Made by a program: the position numbers and the translations under genes
In this document: positions 7,714 through 9,002 of the stretch, piece by piece
Layout: every line of letters starts with the position of its first letter
Numbering within the stretch: the first letter of the stretch is position 1
Source: an uncultured bacterium
Lineage (GTDB): Bacteria; Gemmatimonadota; Gemmatimonadetes; Palauibacterales; KS3-K002
Assembly: GCA_947581845.1 (NCBI GenBank)
Contig: CANPVY010000178.1
Coordinates: 1 to 9,002 of the forward strand
Direction of reading: 5' to 3'
Length of the DNA stretch: 9,002 nt
Notes under the pieces: model-generated
Databases searched by the model: none
What the model was told of the DNA's origin: nothing
Seen by the model: the letters and a program-made list of their open reading frames with translations, nothing else

Positions 7714-8208
7714 ATGGCGGAGAAAAAGCCGAAACTCACCCACGTGGACGCCCACGGCAGAGCACGGATGGTCGATGTGGGAGAGAAAGACCTGACCCAG
7801 CGGAGCGCGACCGCGGAAGGCTGGATCCGCATGCAACCCGCCACGCTGGCCGCGATCCGCCAGAACACCGTCGAGAAAGGCGATGTCCTGACCGTCGCCC
7901 AGATCGCCGGTGTTACGGCCGGCAAGCGGGCCGCCGAATGGATCCCACTTTGCCACCCTCTACAGATCGACCTGATTGATGTATCTTTGACGCTGGATGA
8001 GGACCTTCCTGGCGTGAGGGTCCAGGCCCGGGTCGGCCTGACAGGTCGGACCGGTGCCGAAATGGAAGCGCTGGTGGCTGTCAGCGCCGCCTTGCTGACC
8101 GTCTACGACATGTGCAAGGCGCTCGACCGGGAGATGGAGATCCGTACGATCCGGCTGGTCGAGAAGCGCGGCGGCCGAAGTGGAACCTGGCAGCGGCGAG
8201 CGACGTAG
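7714..8208 (+). CDS. moaC: Cyclic pyranopterin monophosphate synthase MoaC
   Basis: Second enzyme of molybdenum cofactor synthesis. It converts the MoaA product 3',8-cyclo-7,8-dihydro-GTP into cyclic pyranopterin monophosphate in the cytoplasm. The 164 residues match the family (E. coli about 161) along their whole length: LTHVDAHGRARMVDVG (8-23), KGDVLTVAQIAGVTAGKR (55-72), IPLCHPL (77-83), GAEMEALVAVSAALLTVYDM (114-133) and the end GGRSGTW (153-159). Active-site positions K55, K71, H81, D132 and K135 correspond to E. coli K51, K67, H77, D128 and K131 with a constant offset of 4. The ATG at 7714 starts 2 bp after the delta' stop; a GAGAGAGAG run at 7694-7702 is a distant possible ribosome site, so coupling to holB is likely. 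No other mo-cofactor gene is visible in the window. Confidence 0.96.
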   Translation: MAEKKPKLTHVDAHGRARMVDVGEKDLTQRSATAEGWIRMQPATLAAIRQNTVEKGDVLTVAQIAGVTAGKRAAEWIPLCHPLQIDLIDVSLTLDEDLPGVRVQARVGLTGRTGAEMEALVAVSAALLTVYDMCKALDREMEIRTIRLVEKRGGRSGTWQRRAT

Positions 8209-8272
8209 GATAGCGGAACCCGTCGAAGCGAGGTACACAGCGCGATGGTGGTTGGGGACGCGGACGTGGTGT

Positions 8273-8323
8273 GGGCCAAAACTGTAGGATCCCCTACGAT
8301 CTTCCAGTGCCCGCCTTTGGCCC
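8273..8323 (+). repeat. Perfect 8-bp inverted repeat with nested stems
   Basis: GGGCCAAA at 8273-8280 is perfectly complementary to TTTGGCCC at 8316-8323. The left arm continues directly into ACTG (8281-8284), which can pair with CAGT (8305-8308) across a 7-base bulge on the right. The remaining loop holds TAGG/CCTA (8285-8288 with 8293-8296). No T-run follows the right arm, so this is not a standard intrinsic terminator. It could be a transcript structure, a protein-binding site or chance in GC-rich DNA. Confidence 0.5.
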
Positions 8324-8374
8324 GGCTGAAGCAGCGCTCGGGCAGTGGTTCCGGGACACAGTAGAGCTTCGAGA

Positions 8375-8407
8375 GGGACGCGAGCGCATTTCAGCCGAGC
8401 GAGTCCC
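8375..8407 (+). repeat. Imperfect hairpin interrupted by G-A oppositions
   Basis: GGGAC (8375-8379) pairs with GTCCC (8403-8407). Inside it, CG (8381-8382) pairs with CG (8400-8401), and CG (8385-8386) pairs with CG (8396-8397). The mismatches between these segments are all G opposite A (8380/8402, 8383/8399, 8384/8398). The loop is 8387-8395. This gives nine canonical pairs in a 33-nt element that begins three bases after the outer GCTTCGA arm. It may be part of an RNA leader; the evidence is only complementarity. Confidence 0.35.
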
Positions 8408-8500
8408 ACGCGGAAACCGGAACTATGGCGAGGGCGTAAGGGTTTTGGGGCCTAGAGGCGGCGCGGCCGGTCGCTGCGCGGCGTGTGCGGGGCGATGGCG

Positions 8501-8505
8501 GGAGG
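8501..8505 (+). promoter_or_regulatory. Strong Shine-Dalgarno site of the transglycosylase gene
   Basis: GGAGG lies five bases before the ATG at 8511. It is the clearest ribosome-binding site in the window and decides this start over the in-frame ATG at 8532. Unlike the overlapping genes upstream, this gene seems to be translated independently. Confidence 0.75.
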
Positions 8506-8510
8506 AACGA

Positions 8511-9002
8511 ATGGGCCAGGGTAGAATACAAATGCGAAATCATACATCGACGTGGCAGAATGAGGCCGTCTCGCTGAGGTGGCCGCTCAACTACGCCAGG
8601 CTGGCGGCGGTGCCATTGCCGGTCTGGGGGCTCCTGCTGATCGCGACCGCGTTCGGCGTGGCCGGCGTGCTGGACGTGGCGCCGGTGGCGAGCAACCCGG
8701 CAGCGGAGCAGTTGCGATTAGAGCTCTCCGTTTTCGCAGCCGAAGTGCGCGGACTGCGAAGCGAGCTGGAATTGAGCGGTCTCGAGCTGGACCGCATGGA
8801 GCAGATCCAGCGCTACTCCGGCGAGTTCGGGATTCCGGCGGATCGCGCCGTGCAGATCTACGACATCGCCCTGGCAGAGGATGTCAATCCGGCCCTTGCG
8901 TTCAACCTCATCAGGGTGGAGAGTGGCTTCCGTCGCACGGCGGTGAGTTCTGCGGGTGCGATCGGATACACCCAGCTCCGTCCCAGCACGGCGCGCTGGC
9001 TC
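8511..9002 (+). CDS. Membrane-anchored lytic transglycosylase, SLT domain (3' end outside window)
   Basis: Predicted peptidoglycan-cleaving enzyme that breaks the MurNAc-GlcNAc bond and forms 1,6-anhydro-MurNAc in the periplasm. The frame is open from the ATG at 8511 to the last base, 164 codons, and is cut by the window edge. The N-terminus is short and polar. A single membrane segment lies at about 34-55 (LPVWGLLLIATAFGVAGVL), acting as an uncleaved anchor or signal. A charged, probably coiled-coil segment follows at about 62-101. The SLT domain begins near 105, with the catalytic-glutamate motif R135-V-E137-S-G-F and then SSAGAIGYTQLRPSTARWL, matching the family pattern ESGF..A.S..GA.G..QL.P.TA. 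E137 is the expected acid/base. The family GLMQ turn reads GYTQ here. GGAGG at 8501-8505 supports the start. The missing part should complete the SLT fold. The domain call is firm; the MltC/MltE/Slt subgroup is not resolvable. Confidence 0.88.
   Translation, partial: MGQGRIQMRNHTSTWQNEAVSLRWPLNYARLAAVPLPVWGLLLIATAFGVAGVLDVAPVASNPAAEQLRLELSVFAAEVRGLRSELELSGLELDRMEQIQRYSGEFGIPADRAVQIYDIALAEDVNPALAFNLIRVESGFRRTAVSSAGAIGYTQLRPSTARWL

Larger units (their letters stand above)
8209..8510 (+). other. 302-bp non-coding gap and leader before the transglycosylase gene
   Basis: This is the only long stretch without a recognisable gene. I see no convincing -35/-10 pair, no T-tract terminator after moaC, no tRNA T-loop signature and no riboswitch family I can name. 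It does hold several inverted repeats in order: TCGAAGC (8223-8229) with GCTTCGA (8366-8372); GGGCCAAA (8273-8280) with TTTGGCCC (8316-8323); GGGAC (8375-8379) with GTCCC (8403-8407); and GCGCGGC (8461-8467) with GCTGCGC (8473-8479, one G-U pair). The 3' end carries the GGAGG ribosome site of the next gene. A promoter for that gene is expected here but is not identified. The structural reading is inference. Confidence 0.5.

Noticed and set aside
8273..8323. Intrinsic terminator after moaC
   Set aside because: A stem is present but no T-run follows it, so the required signature is missing.
8245..8364. 39-codon + strand ORF in the gap (starts MVVGDADVVW)
   Set aside because: Only a distant GAGG precedes it, it resembles nothing known, and it coincides with the inverted repeats; insufficient to call a gene.
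7960..8409. 149-codon minus-strand frame over the end of moaC and the gap
   Set aside because: Half is antisense to moaC, no conserved motif is visible, and there is no supporting context.
8522..8527. TAGAAT as a -10 promoter element
   Set aside because: It matches 5 of 6 consensus positions but has no -35 partner at the right distance and lies inside the transglycosylase coding region.

Overview
The window looks like chromosomal housekeeping DNA from a high-GC diderm (Gram-negative type) bacterium. The outer membrane is inferred from a SurA-type periplasmic chaperone, a parvulin lipoprotein and an FtsEX/EnvC-type cell-wall module. A Gemmatimonadota or other FCB-group origin is my best inference: base composition is high, and the DNA polymerase III delta' subunit has the long linker between zinc module and core that I associate with FCB lineages. 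I could not run a search to confirm this. I see no mobile element, CRISPR array, rRNA or tRNA.

Layout, all on the + strand. (1) 1-2780: a parvulin lipoprotein, open at the left edge, overlaps a SurA-like chaperone by ATGA; together they form an outer-membrane protein folding pair. (2) 2800-3768: pdxA (vitamin B6 synthesis), 19 bp after surA; a surA-pdxA link is also known in enterobacteria. (3) 3815-6555: ftsE, ftsX and an EnvC-like factor overlap end to end. FtsE is the ATPase, FtsX the membrane transmitter, and the third protein a LytM-fold activator that has lost its zinc ligands. (4) 6548-8208: the delta' clamp-loader subunit overlaps the EnvC gene by 8 bp, and moaC (molybdenum cofactor) follows after 2 bp. 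(5) 8209-8510: a 302-bp gap, the only long non-coding stretch, with several inverted repeats but no convincing promoter or T-tract terminator. (6) 8511-9002: the start of a membrane-anchored lytic transglycosylase, cut by the right edge, with a strong Shine-Dalgarno sequence.

The first eight genes have gaps of 46 bp or less, or overlap, so they probably form one transcription unit whose promoter lies left of the window. The theme is envelope assembly and division (folding chaperones, FtsEX-EnvC, then a transglycosylase), with pdxA, holB and moaC as housekeeping passengers. I found no convincing new system. The points most worth checking are the split catalytic residues of the two SurA domains, the inactivated LytM domain, and the possible structured leader before the transglycosylase.
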